Shown here in pieces: positions 10,008-19,240 of a stretch of DNA of 64,000 bases. How positions within the stretch are numbered: position 1 is the stretch's first letter; each line of letters begins with the position of its first letter. The translations under genes were made by a program, and so were the position numbers. A model generated the notes under the pieces. It was not told the origin of the DNA and did not search any database. It saw only the letters and a program-made list of their open reading frames with translations. Origin of the DNA: VXPW01 sp965115815 (GTDB lineage Bacteria > Pseudomonadota > Alphaproteobacteria > TMED109); contig OZ220465.1 of assembly GCA_965115815.1 (NCBI GenBank), positions 3,906,001 through 3,970,000 of the forward strand, written 5' to 3'.

Positions 10008-10828
10008 TTTCTGACGATGGTCCCGAACGATATCAGGGTTCCGGCGTTCTTGGAGCATTCCGGCATCCCCCTTGGCGGCGGTCGCCGTCTGAATTCCTCG
10101 ATGGGTCGGTGCCCTTCGGACCGGTTCACACCGTTTCATTCCCCGGAGAAGACGCCCGGGCGCTCATGGCCGTGATCTGCGAACGGGGAGAAGAATGCCG
10201 CTCGCTACATCTGACGCTTCGCGGTGTCGAGCGTGAGAGGATCGGACAGGTCGAGACGGCAGTCGCTGCGTCCCCGAGGCGTGCCCTCGCGCATCCGCCC
10301 CCGGGCATCGCAGTCCCGCGAGGTCTTGGATGTTCTCGACTGTCGCCGAGGATCGGTCCGTTACCATGGCACGCCGTGTCGATGTCTGCCGGCTTTCCAG
10401 CCGGTGCTGCTCAACCCTGCTTCCAAAGGGTGCGGAAATGTGGCTTTCGACAACCTGTCGGGTTGGGTCCGTCGCTCCCGAAACCGGTCACCTTGCAGAA
10501 ACGAAGGAACACCCGATCCCGGAGGAACCGCCTCACCAGAAGAGCCGTTGGAGAGGGGACATTTGCAGCCAGCCGCACGAGTTCCGCACCACCTCCGGTT
10601 TGAACGCACGTCACCACGGTCCGATAGCTGCCCGGATCCGCACCTTGTCCGAGAACCTTCGGACCCGGAACGATCGGGGATACCCTACTGATCGGCATCG
10701 ACGAATGCAGGAAGGATCACCGACCGGTTATTCGACAAGTGACCGTCCCGTCCGGTTCGATGCACTCCGCCGCCGGGTTCGGAAACTTGCGGTTCGATCG
10801 GTGCCGGTCCGCCTTGCCTGCAAACGCG
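10008..10828. other. No gene seen; upstream flank of the tandem gene array
   Basis: Frames in this 0.8 kb are Arg/Pro/Ser-rich shadows. From about 10680 the sequence begins to resemble the inter-gene spacer that is repeated between the coiled-coil genes, so the array's repeated block starts here. Confidence 0.5.
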
Positions 10829-10857
10829 TTGGCGTCCGTGCCGAACATGGGTATCGT
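10829..10857 (+). promoter_or_regulatory. Promoter-like sequence of array gene 1 (conserved before all seven genes)
   Basis: TTGGCG at 10829-10834, a 17-base spacer, then TATCGT at 10852-10857, about 90 bases before the start codon. The same arrangement with an exact 17-base spacer recurs before every array gene. The pairs are CTGGCG 11536 / TATCGT 11559, 12120 / 12143, TTGGCG 12768 / 12791, CTGGCG 13308 / 13331, CGGGCG 14019 / 14042 and TTGGCG 14830 / 14853. The -35 match is weaker where T is replaced by C. This is inferred from consensus and conservation only. Confidence 0.5.
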
Positions 10858-10945
10858 AGGGGCCTGCAGCGTTCATCTCCAGCCGACGGGCGAGGTCCGA
10901 TGGGGGCCGGTCTTCTCCGGCATCCGGACGGGAGCATGTCGAAAG

Positions 10946-11221
10946 ATGGACGCATGGGAACGTCGGGTCGTTGATGTCGAAAGGAAAATCTCGGTTCTGG
11001 AGGAACGAATGAATACCCATGTCGAAACCTTCAATGCTGCGGTGGAGCGGATGGAGCGCCGGGCGGCGGAGCGCGATGCCAAGCTGGCCGAGCGCGATGC
11101 CAAACTGGCCGAGCGCGATGCGGAACAGTCGCGACGCTCTCTGATCATATCGTTCGCCATCACCGGCATCATTCTCGCCGCCTTGGGCGTGGCCTCGGGC
11201 GTGATCATCGCGTTCGGCTGA
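10946..11221 (+). CDS. Array gene 1: small coiled-coil protein with C-terminal membrane helix
   Basis: A 91-residue protein starting MDAWERRVVDVERKISVLEE. Residues about 5-65 form a highly charged predicted coiled coil that includes two copies of the heptad AERDAKL plus a terminal AERDAEQ. The last 27 residues (SFAITGIILAALGVASGVII) are one hydrophobic helix ending at a polar-free IAFG. The form is a tail-anchored or single-pass membrane protein. No enzymatic motif is visible. It loosely recalls bacterial DUF1640-like coiled-coil/TM proteins, but I cannot assign it. It belongs to the FNAAVERME subtype together with genes 4 and 6. Its frame, not that of the overlapping Arg-rich ORFs, is the one kept in all seven copies. 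Confidence 0.75.
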   Translation: MDAWERRVVDVERKISVLEERMNTHVETFNAAVERMERRAAERDAKLAERDAKLAERDAEQSRRSLIISFAITGIILAALGVASGVIIAFG

Positions 11222-11652
11222 TCCGGTTTCGGCCGCCCGCCGAACCTTCCCCCCAGGGACCGACAGGCTGCGAGGACGAGGATTGCCGACGCCGAACCGA
11301 CGACGGGAAGACCGTCGGCCCGCCGCCATCCCGACTCCACGCCCCGCCGACCTCCAGCCCCTGCCGGACAGCAGGGTCATCCCATGTGCCGAGGCAGATG
11401 CTCCCGGTTTCGTGCGCCTCGCCGGTGTGAGCATACGCTGCCGCGGTCCGGGTGCAGTCCGGATTCCGCACCCCGTCCAGGGGATCCGGAGCCTCGCGGT
11501 GCGCCGGTGCCGGACGGCCCCGCCCGGCAAACGGGCTGGCGTCCGCGCCGAACGTGGATATCGTAGGGACATGCAGCGCTCATCTCCGCCCGACGGGCGA
11601 GGTCCGATGGGGGCCGGTCTGCTCCGGCATCCGGACGGGAGCACATCGAAAG

Positions 11653-11928
11653 ATGGACGCATGGGAACGTCGGGTCGTTGATGTCGAAAGGAACATCTCG
11701 GTTCTGGAGGAACGAATGAACACTCATGTCGAAACCTTCACTTCCGCGGTGGAGCGGATGGAGCGCCGGGCGGCCGAGCGAGACGCCAAGCTGGCCGAGC
11801 GCGTTGCCAGGCTGGCCGAGCGCGATGCGGAACAGGCGCGACGCTCTCTGATCACATCGTTCGTCATCACCGGCATCATTCTCGCCGCCCTGGGCGTGGC
11901 CTCGGGCGTGATCATCGCGTTCGGCTGA
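11653..11928 (+). CDS. Array gene 2: coiled-coil membrane protein
   Basis: 91 residues, of the FTSAVERME subtype. The heptad zone reads AERDAKL then AERVARL then AERDAEQ, so one heptad is degenerate. The hydrophobic tail has V where most copies have A (SFVITGIILAALG). The gene lies about 430 bases after gene 1. That longer spacer carries an extra block of about 200 bases (from 11236), which is also present after genes 6 and 7. Confidence 0.75.
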   Translation: MDAWERRVVDVERNISVLEERMNTHVETFTSAVERMERRAAERDAKLAERVARLAERDAEQARRSLITSFVITGIILAALGVASGVIIAFG

Positions 11929-12236
11929 TCCGGTTTCGGCCGCCCGCCGAACCTTCCTTTCGGATCCGGAACGATCCGGGATCCCCTTCGTCGACCGGGC
12001 ATCGATGACCGCAGGACATCATGACCGGTCCTTCCGCGAGAAACCGTCACCTCCGGTTCGATGCACACCGCCGCCGGATCCGGACCCTCGCGGTGCGCCG
12101 GCGCCGGACGGCAAACGGGCTGGCGTCCGCGCCGAACGTGGATATCGTAGGGGCCTGCAGCGCTCATCTCCGCCCGACGGGCGAGGTCCGATGGGGGCCG
12201 GTCTGCTCCGGCATCCGGACGGGAGCACGTCGAAAG

Positions 12237-12566
12237 ATGGACGCATGGGAACGTCGGGTCGTTGATGTCGAAAGGAACATCTCGGTTCTGGAGGAACGAA
12301 TGAACACTCATGTCGAAACCTTCACTTCCGCGGTGGAGCGGATGGAGCGCCGGGCGGCCGAGCGCGACGCCGCGCGCGACATCAAGCTGGCCGAGCGAGA
12401 CGCCAAGCTGGCCGAGCGCGACGCCAAGCTGGTCGAGCGCGTTGCCAAGCTGGCCGAGCGCGATGCGGAACAGGCGCGACGCTCGCTGATCACATCGTTC
12501 GCCATCACCGGCATCATTCTCGCCGCCCTGGGCGTGGCCTCGGGCGTGATCATCGCGTTCGGCTGA
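12237..12566 (+). CDS. Array gene 3: coiled-coil membrane protein, longer heptad zone
   Basis: 109 residues, FTSAVERME subtype. The coil carries AERDAARDIK followed by LAERDAK twice, a variant LVERVAK, and the closing LAERDAEQ. The membrane tail is identical to the majority form. The spacer before it is the short type (about 310 bases). Confidence 0.75.
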   Translation: MDAWERRVVDVERNISVLEERMNTHVETFTSAVERMERRAAERDAARDIKLAERDAKLAERDAKLVERVAKLAERDAEQARRSLITSFAITGIILAALGVASGVIIAFG

Positions 12567-12884
12567 TCCGGTTTCGGCCGCCCACCGAACCTTCCATTCG
12601 GATCCGGAACGATCCGGGATCCCCTTCGTCGACCGGGCATCGACGACCGCAGGACATCATGACCGGTCCTTCCGCGAGAAACCGTCGCCTCCGGTTCGAT
12701 GCACACCGCCGCCGGATTCGGAGCCTCGCGGTGCGCCGGCGCCGGACAACCCTGCCCGGCAAACGGGTTGGCGTCCGCGCCGAACGTGGGTATCGTAGGG
12801 ACCTGCAACGCTCATCTCCGCCCGACGGGCGAGGTCCGATGGAGGCCGGTCTGCTCCGACATCCGGACGGGAGCACGCCGAAAG

Positions 12885-13106
12885 ATGGATGCATGGGAAC
12901 ATCGGGTCGTTGATGTCGAAAGGAACATCTCGGTTCTGGAGGAACGAATGAATACCCATGTCGAAACCTTCAATGCTGCGGTGGAGCGGATGGAGCGCCG
13001 GGCAGCGGAGCGCGATGCGGAACAGTCGCGACGCTCTCTGATCACATCGTTCGCCATCACCGGCATCATTCTCGCCGCCTTGGGCGTGATCATCGCGTTC
13101 GGCTGA
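12885..13106 (+). CDS. Array gene 4: shortest coiled-coil membrane protein
   Basis: 73 residues, FNAAVERME subtype. All repeated AERDAKL heptads are missing, leaving only AERDAEQSRRS. The membrane tail also lacks four residues (VASG), a clean 12-base deletion. It starts MDAWEHRVVDVERN. This copy shows the minimum form that still keeps an open frame. Confidence 0.72.
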   Translation: MDAWEHRVVDVERNISVLEERMNTHVETFNAAVERMERRAAERDAEQSRRSLITSFAITGIILAALGVIIAFG

Positions 13107-13424
13107 TCCGGTTTCGGCCGCCCACTGAACCTTCCTTTCGGATCCGGAACGATCCGGGCTCCCCTTCGTCGACCGGGCATCGACGACCGCAGGACATCAT
13201 GACCGGTCCTTCCGCGAGAAACCGTCGCCTCCGGTTCGATGCACACCGCCGCCGGATTCGGAGCCTCGCGGTGCGCCGGCGCCGGACGGCCCCGCCCGGA
13301 AAACGGGCTGGCGTCCGCGCCGAACGTGGGTATCGTAGGAGCCTGCGGCGGTCATCTCCGCCCGACGGGCGAGGTCCGATGAGGGCCGGTCTTCTCCGGC
13401 ATCCGGACGGGAGCACGTCGAAGG

Positions 13425-13817
13425 ATGGACGCATGGGAACGTCGGGTCGTTGATGTCGAAAGGAACATCTCGGTTCTGGAGGAACGAATGAACACTCATG
13501 TCGAAACCTTCACTTCCGCGGTGGAGCGGATGGAGCGCCGGGCGGCCGAGCGCGACGCCGCGCGCGACATCAAGCTGGCCGAGCGAGACGCCAAGCTGGC
13601 CGAACGAGACACCAAGCTGGCCGAGCGAGACGCCAAGCTGGCCGAGCGAGACGCCAAGCTGGCCGAGCGAGACGCCAAGCTGGCCGAGCGCGTTGCCAAG
13701 CTGGCCGAGCGCGATGCGGAACAGGCGCGACGCTCTCTGATCACATCGTTCGCCATCACCGGCATCATTCTCGCCGCCCTGGGCGTGGCCTCGGGCGTGA
13801 TCATCGCGTTCGGCTGA
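13425..13817 (+). CDS. Array gene 5: longest coiled-coil membrane protein
   Basis: 130 residues, FTSAVERME subtype, with the most expanded heptad zone. AERDAARDIK is followed by six LAERDAK-type heptads (one with T in place of A), a variant LAERVAK and the closing LAERDAEQ. At DNA level the expansion is a nearly perfect 21-bp tandem repeat over about 13570-13705, which explains its size by slippage or unequal crossing-over. Confidence 0.78.
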   Translation: MDAWERRVVDVERNISVLEERMNTHVETFTSAVERMERRAAERDAARDIKLAERDAKLAERDTKLAERDAKLAERDAKLAERDAKLAERVAKLAERDAEQARRSLITSFAITGIILAALGVASGVIIAFG

Positions 13818-14135
13818 TCCGGTTTCGGCCGCCCACCGAACCTTCCGTTCGGATCCGGAACGATCCGGGATCCCCTTCGTCGACCGGGCATCGACGACCG
13901 CAGGACATCATGACCGGTCCTTCCGCGAGCAACCGTCGCCTCCGGTTCGATGCACACCGCCGCCGGATCCGGACCCTCGCAGTGCGCCGGCGCCGGACGG
14001 TCCTGTCCGGCAAACGGGCGGGCGTCCGCGCCGAACGTGGGTATCGTAGGGGCCTGCAGCGTTCATCTCCAACCGACGGGCGAGGTCCGATGGGAGCCGG
14101 TCTTCTCCGGCATCCGGACGGGAGCACGTCGAAAG

Positions 14136-14390
14136 ATGGACGCATGGGAACGTCGGGTCGTTGATGTCGAAAGGAACATCTCGGTTCTGGAGGAACGAAT
14201 GAATACCCATGTCGAAACCTTCAATGCTGCGGTGGAGCGAATGGAGCGCCGGGCGGCGGAGCGCGATGCCAAGCTGGCCGAGCGCGATGCGGAACAGGCG
14301 CGACGCTCTCTGCTCACATCGTTCGCCATCACCGGCATCATTCTCGCCGCCCTGGGCGTGGCCTCGGGCGTGATCATCGCGTTCGGCTGA
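14136..14390 (+). CDS. Array gene 6: coiled-coil membrane protein
   Basis: 84 residues, FNAAVERME subtype with a single AERDAKL heptad. The serine/isoleucine before the helix reads SLLTSFAITG instead of SLITSFAITG, a change shared with gene 7. It is followed by the long type of spacer. Confidence 0.75.
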   Translation: MDAWERRVVDVERNISVLEERMNTHVETFNAAVERMERRAAERDAKLAERDAEQARRSLLTSFAITGIILAALGVASGVIIAFG

Positions 14391-14946
14391 TCCGGTTTCG
14401 GCCACCCGCCGAACCTTTCCCCCAGGAACCGACAGGCTGCGAGGACGAGGATTGCCGACGCCGAACCGAGGACGGGAAGGCCGTCGGCAAGCCGCGGCCC
14501 CGACTCCACGCCCCGCCGACCTCCAGCCCCGGCCGGACGGCAGGGTCATCCATGTGCCGAGGCAGATGCCCCCGGTTGCGTGCACCCTCGCCGGTGTGAG
14601 CGCGCGCTGCCGCGGTCCGGGTGCGGTCCGGATTCCGCACTCCGTCCAAGAACCTTCGGACCCGGAACGATCCGGGATCCCCTTCGTCGACCGGACATCG
14701 ACGACCATCAGGACACCATGACCGGTCCTTCCGCGAAAGACCGTCGCCTCCGGTTCGATGCACACCGCCGCCGGATCCGGACCCTCGCGGTGCGCCGGCG
14801 CCGGACGGCCCTGCCGCCCGGCAAACGGGTTGGCGTCCGCGCCGAACGTGGGTATCGTAGGAGCCTGCAGCGTTCATCTCCGCCCGACGGGCGAGGTCCG
14901 ATGGGGGTCGGTCTTCGCCGGCATCCGGACGGGAGCACGTCGAAGG

Positions 14947-15213
14947 ATGGACGCATGGGAGCGTCGGGTCGTTGATGTCGAAAGGAAAGTCTCGGTTCTG
15001 GAGGAACGAATGAACACCCATGTCGAAACCTTCACTTCTGCGGTGGAGCGGATGGAGCGCCGGGCGGCCGAGCGCGATGTCGCGCGCGACATCAAGCTGG
15101 CCGAGCGCGATGCGGAACAGGCGCGACGCTCTCTGCTCACATCGTTCGCCATCACCGGCATTATTCTCGCCGCCCTGGGCGTGGCCTCGGGCGTGATCAT
15201 CGCGTTCGGCTGA
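14947..15213 (+). CDS. Array gene 7: coiled-coil membrane protein
   Basis: 88 residues, FTSAVERME subtype. It keeps AERDVARDIKLAERDAEQ without expanded heptads. It is the last copy. The spacer that follows begins like the long type and then diverges around 15430, which marks the end of the array. Confidence 0.75.
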   Translation: MDAWERRVVDVERKVSVLEERMNTHVETFTSAVERMERRAAERDVARDIKLAERDAEQARRSLLTSFAITGIILAALGVASGVIIAFG

Positions 15214-15429
15214 TCCGGTTTCGGGTGCCCGACCGCCGAACCTTCCCCCCCCCAGGGACCCACAAGTTGCGAGGATGGCCGACGCCGAACCGATGACGGG
15301 AAGGCCGTCGGCAAGCCGCTGCCCCGACTCCACGCTCCGCCGACCTCCAGCCCCGGCCGGACGGCAGGGTCATCCATGTGCCGAGGCAGATGCCCCCCGG
15401 TTTCGTGCACCCTCGCCGGTGTGAGCGCA

Positions 15430-16029
15430 CGCGGCCACGTTCGGGATCCGGAATCCTTCCTTCGCTGCCCGTAGCGGACTTCTCGACAAGAATTCATCGT
15501 GAGAAACGAATGCGGAGCACCGTTCGCCCCGAGCTCACCCCCGGAGTCCTGTTCGACCCCCTGCACCAAGACCAAACGGGTATCGGACCGGTCCTCGAAA
15601 CGGGCATGCCGAGAACCCGTCGACCGAAGCGATGGTTTCCGGACGAGCCCTGAGCGTCGGGGGCCGCCCACCCAAGAGCTTGCGCTCCAAGACCATCGGG
15701 CCGATGCTGCAGTACGGTCATCGCAACCATGGAGGTCACGGACGCCGAAGCGCTACGAATCGGGATGGTTGCAGGCCACCCCCCGATCGCCGCTCTGCAT
15801 CTCCGTCCGCTCGTGCAACCGGCCATCATGCGAGACAGCCCATGCGCGCCCCCGCAGGGTGGAACCGCAGGTTCGGCCCTTGAAACCGGCCATGCCGGCC
15901 GGAACGGAGGAGTGTCTGTGCCGAGTTCAGGTGCGTTGCGCAGCGAAACCCGCATCGGAAGCATCTCCGGGTCCGGGTCTTCGTCTGCCGTCCCCCTGTT
16001 CGTCGATGGATCCGGCTGCCGGTTCCGAT
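15430..16029. other. No gene seen between the array and the transposase relic
   Basis: Open frames on both strands are long only because of the high GC content. None resembles a known family. The 3' part may belong to the decayed transposon that follows. Confidence 0.4.
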
Positions 16030-17290
16030 GACGGCAGCCGTGCTCCGGATCCTCGCGCAAGGTCGGGAAGAACCGGAGTGGCCGTTGATGTCGGAGACCT
16101 GCGAATCCTGCGAGTTGCGGGTGCGCGAGGCGACGCATCGGCGGGGCCGCTCGATCCCGGGCCGTTCATCGAGAAGCAGGACGATCCGGCGCCCAGGATC
16201 GGGCGCGGGGAGAAGACCTGCGTTCGGGAGCCGAAGACGGCCCTGACCACCATGGGTGCGGTTCCGTATCGGCACTCCCGCTGCCGCAATTCGTCCGGAG
16301 CGTCGGCGGTGCCGGTCGAGGAACGGCCGGGCCTGTCGGAGAAGGATCGGACTCGGCCGGCAGCCGAAATCACGCGGTTGCTGACGATCCACTGCCCAAC
16401 CCGCGACGCGAAAGGGTTTCGGGTCAGGGTCGGGGGCATGGATTTTCGTTCCGCACCCTGCAGCACCGGAGCCGGAGCCTGCGCGAACATCGGCCGCGTC
16501 TGGGCCCGAAGGCGCCGAACGCCCTTCGGGATCCGGGGGAGATTCGGCAGGAAGCCGTCCGGTGCTCGGATTCCCTCGGCGGCGTCATGGTGCCCTCGTG
16601 GGCGGGCGAGGAGGATCGCTCGGAGGTCTCTTGGTGCGAAGCGCCGTGCACGTGCGGTACGGTGCCGGATCAGGATGCTTGGGGTCGGCGACGGAACGCG
16701 AGTGCTTTCGGGCGCATACCGGAGCAGGGAAAGCGGCACTCCGGGCGCGAAGGACCAGCGAGATCGCGCATCTCCGGGCCCGATACCCGGATTTCGAGGG
16801 GGTTGTGGTAGCGGATGGAGAGGTCAACGGCGGGACGTTTCGGAAGCTGCTCGGCCCGACCGTCGAGGTGCTGGATTTCCGGCATGTCTGCGAACCCGTG
16901 CAGGATCCGAACCGGCCCGGACCTCCGGCCGGCACGAGAACGATCGCAGGATTCTGCACCAGGATCCGAGCGGTGCCGACAAGCTGACCCGTGCCGTGCG
17001 CGACTTGCGGGATCGTGCTTCCGGCCGGAACCGGCCCGAGATCGATCGGGACGCCCCGGTCCTTGAGGACTGGGTAGCGCAGGCGCTGGCGATACTCCCG
17101 AAAACCGGCGAATTCCCGATCGGTTCCAAGTGGGTCGAAGCTGCCGACCGGACTCGGGGCGCCCAACGAAGGAAGCCATCCGATATGCGCTGGCGGCGTG
17201 CCGGAGGTCGGGCGGCGGTGCCGGAATTCCGGTCTCCGGCGAATCGGACCGTTTCGCTCCGGCCTGGACGACCCCCATGGCCGCGCTGAA
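16030..17290 (+). pseudogene. Decayed ISKra4-like transposase
   Basis: Pieces of one transposase are spread over different frames in the right order. A Zn-finger-like N-terminal piece (YRHSRCRNSSGASAVPVEER) lies near 16265, and VVADGEVNGGTFRKLLGPT with VEVLDFRHV near 16800-16890. DKLTRAVRDLRDRA and PIGSKWVEAADRTRGAQRR then SDMRW lie near 16978-17190. A final SGESDRFAPAW lies near 17235. ISKra4 transposases carry VADGA..., ...DFYHA, a PIGSGVVEAACKTL-type segment, KRSGMRW and SDRFDPAW in this order. At least two frameshifts and many substitutions show it is long dead. Confidence 0.65.
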
Positions 17291-17395
17291 CTCACCGGAC
17301 CGTTCCGACCTCGGTCCGCGTGCCACCTGCCCCTCGCGGCCTGACCGCAACGAGAGAGACGGCACCCGCAAAGCCGTGGCGCCAAGAACTCCACC

Positions 17396-19240
17396 ATGCC
17401 GTACGAACTCCGCGCCCTGCGCAACAGGAGCAGAGCCGATCGTGCCGGCCGGAGCCTCACCGGCCGCATGGTAGCCGGTTCCCGACTGGCCCCTGCGGTG
17501 ATGGGCCTGATCCTGCTGGGCAGCCCGGCCACGGCCGCCGCAGAACTGCCGGTGCCGGTCGCTCAGGCCCTGCGCCACGCCGGCATTCCCCTTGCGGTGT
17601 CCTCGGATGACGCAGCCCGCTACCGACGCATTTTCGCCCTGCAGCATCGAGGGGACTGGGCCCGCGCCGAGACCGAGATCGGCAAGCTTCGGAATCCCCT
17701 CTTGCTGGGTCACGTGCGCTATCAGAAATTGATGCATCCGACCGCCTACCGGTCGTCGTTTGCCGAGCTCTCGGCATGGCTCGCTACCTATGCCGATCAT
17801 CCCGGTGCGCATCGGATCCACCGCCTTGCGCGCAGGCGGCAGGGCCCGGACGACGATCGGCCGCCGCAGCCGGTTCGGACCGTCCGTCTCGACGGCTACG
17901 GCCCCGACCGGCCCGACGCCGCACGGCAACTGGGCGAGACCTCCGCCCAGCAGGAGTTTGCCCGAGACGTTCTCGAACTGGTGGGAGACGGCAAGTACGA
18001 TGCGGCGCTGGCGCACCTGCATTCCGGCCGGCACGACCTCCCGGCCGAGCATGCCGCCCGGCTCGAAGGCCGAATTGCGGCGGGCTACTACGCCGATGGC
18101 GGCTATTGGCGCGCCTTCACGCTGGCGGCCGGCGCCAGTACCTCCGTGGATCCGGGATTTTCGTGGATCCACCTGCGGGCCGGCCTCGCGGCCCTGCAAC
18201 TGGAACTGGCGTATTCCGCGCTGGAGCACTTCCGGCAGGCGACGGTCGTTCCCGGAAGCCCCTGGGAGACGGCGGCCGCCGCCTTCTGGGCAGCCCGCAC
18301 CTACATGGATCTTGGCCACCCCACCGCCGCCGAGGCGATGCTGCATCGCGCCGCGGGATTTCCCGAGACCCTCTATGGACAATTGGCGCAGGAGCAGCTG
18401 GGCGTTTCGGGGGACGGCGACTGGACGGACCGGCAGGGGATCACGCTGGATGCGGATTCGGCCTTGTTCGCGCAGCCGGCCGCGCAGCGCGCGATTGCCC
18501 TCGTGCAGGCCGGACGGATCCACGAGGCCGACGCCGAGTTCCGGCAGCTCGCCGGGACACACGGGCTCGCGACCGATTCGGAACTGCTGGCCTTCGCGGC
18601 GGCGCTCGACCTGCCCGCAGTGCAACTCCGGATCGGCAGCCGCCTGGATCGATCGGGAGTTCGCAACCTTTCGGCCCTGTATCCGGCGGCGGGCTGGATT
18701 CGCCGGGCATCGGACGCAGTGGACCAGGCGTTGGTGCACGCCATCATCCGCAAGGAATCCGGTTTCCACATCCGCGCCAAGAGCGCACGGGGGGCCCGCG
18801 GCCTGATGCAGGTGCTGCCGCGAACCGCACGGACGCTGACCGGCGACCGGCGACTCCGCGGCCCGGGCGCCGATTTCCTGTACGACCCGGATCTCAATCT
18901 CCGCGTCGGCCAGCGCGTGCTGCACGACCTTTTCGCGCACCCCGAGATCCGACACGACCTGATCGGCGCCCTAGTGGCCTACAACGCGGGTCCGCGGCAC
19001 TGGGTGGCGTGGAAGCACCACCTCGACGCGGACGATCCGCTACTGTTCATCGAGGGCATTCCGCTGCCCGAGACACGGTGGTTCGTGAAACGCGTGCTTT
19101 CCAACCTGTGGATCTACCGCGACCGCTTCCGACAGCACAAGCCGTCCCTGCGTGCGCTCGGCCGCGGCCGGTGGCCGCAGTACGTCCCGCTGGATTCCGG
19201 AACCGAAGAAGGAGATACGGCGTACGATGCCGAACCTTGA
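17396..19240 (+). CDS. slt: Soluble lytic murein transglycosylase
   Basis: A periplasmic enzyme that cleaves peptidoglycan between MurNAc and GlcNAc with formation of anhydro-muropeptides. It has 614 residues, with a basic N-terminus and hydrophobic signal segment (PAVMGLILLGSPATAAAE) around residues 33-52. A long helical superhelix region follows, then the C-terminal SLT domain. The catalytic glutamate is E454 in IIRKESGFHIRAKS, followed by GARGLMQVLP and VAYNAGPRHW. Its end overlaps the moaB start by 14 bases, so the two are probably co-transcribed. Only the start is uncertain, because several in-frame ATGs precede the signal segment. Confidence 0.9.
   Translation: MPYELRALRNRSRADRAGRSLTGRMVAGSRLAPAVMGLILLGSPATAAAELPVPVAQALRHAGIPLAVSSDDAARYRRIFALQHRGDWARAETEIGKLRNPLLLGHVRYQKLMHPTAYRSSFAELSAWLATYADHPGAHRIHRLARRRQGPDDDRPPQPVRTVRLDGYGPDRPDAARQLGETSAQQEFARDVLELVGDGKYDAALAHLHSGRHDLPAEHAARLEGRIAAGYYADGGYWRAFTLAAGASTSVDPGFSWIHLRAGLAALQLELAYSALEHFRQATVVPGSPWETAAAAFWAARTYMDLGHPTAAEAMLHRAAGFPETLYGQLAQEQLGVSGDGDWTDRQGITLDADSALFAQPAAQRAIALVQAGRIHEADAEFRQLAGTHGLATDSELLAFAAALDLPAVQLRIGSRLDRSGVRNLSALYPAAGWIRRASDAVDQALVHAIIRKESGFHIRAKSARGARGLMQVLPRTARTLTGDRRLRGPGADFLYDPDLNLRVGQRVLHDLFAHPEIRHDLIGALVAYNAGPRHWVAWKHHLDADDPLLFIEGIPLPETRWFVKRVLSNLWIYRDRFRQHKPSLRALGRGRWPQYVPLDSGTEEGDTAYDAEP

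Noticed and set aside
12005..14975. Arg-rich ORFs of about 84 codons (MTGPSARNRRLRFDAHRRRI...) repeated before each array gene
   Set aside because: They recur because the whole upstream block is duplicated. Small indels between copies move the frame (in copy 3 the same ATG opens into the frame of the real gene), and composition is that of non-coding GC-rich DNA.
10946..15213. CRISPR or phage tail-fibre repeats in the array
   Set aside because: Repeats are complete genes with coding heptads, not short palindromic repeats with spacers, and no phage genes are adjacent.
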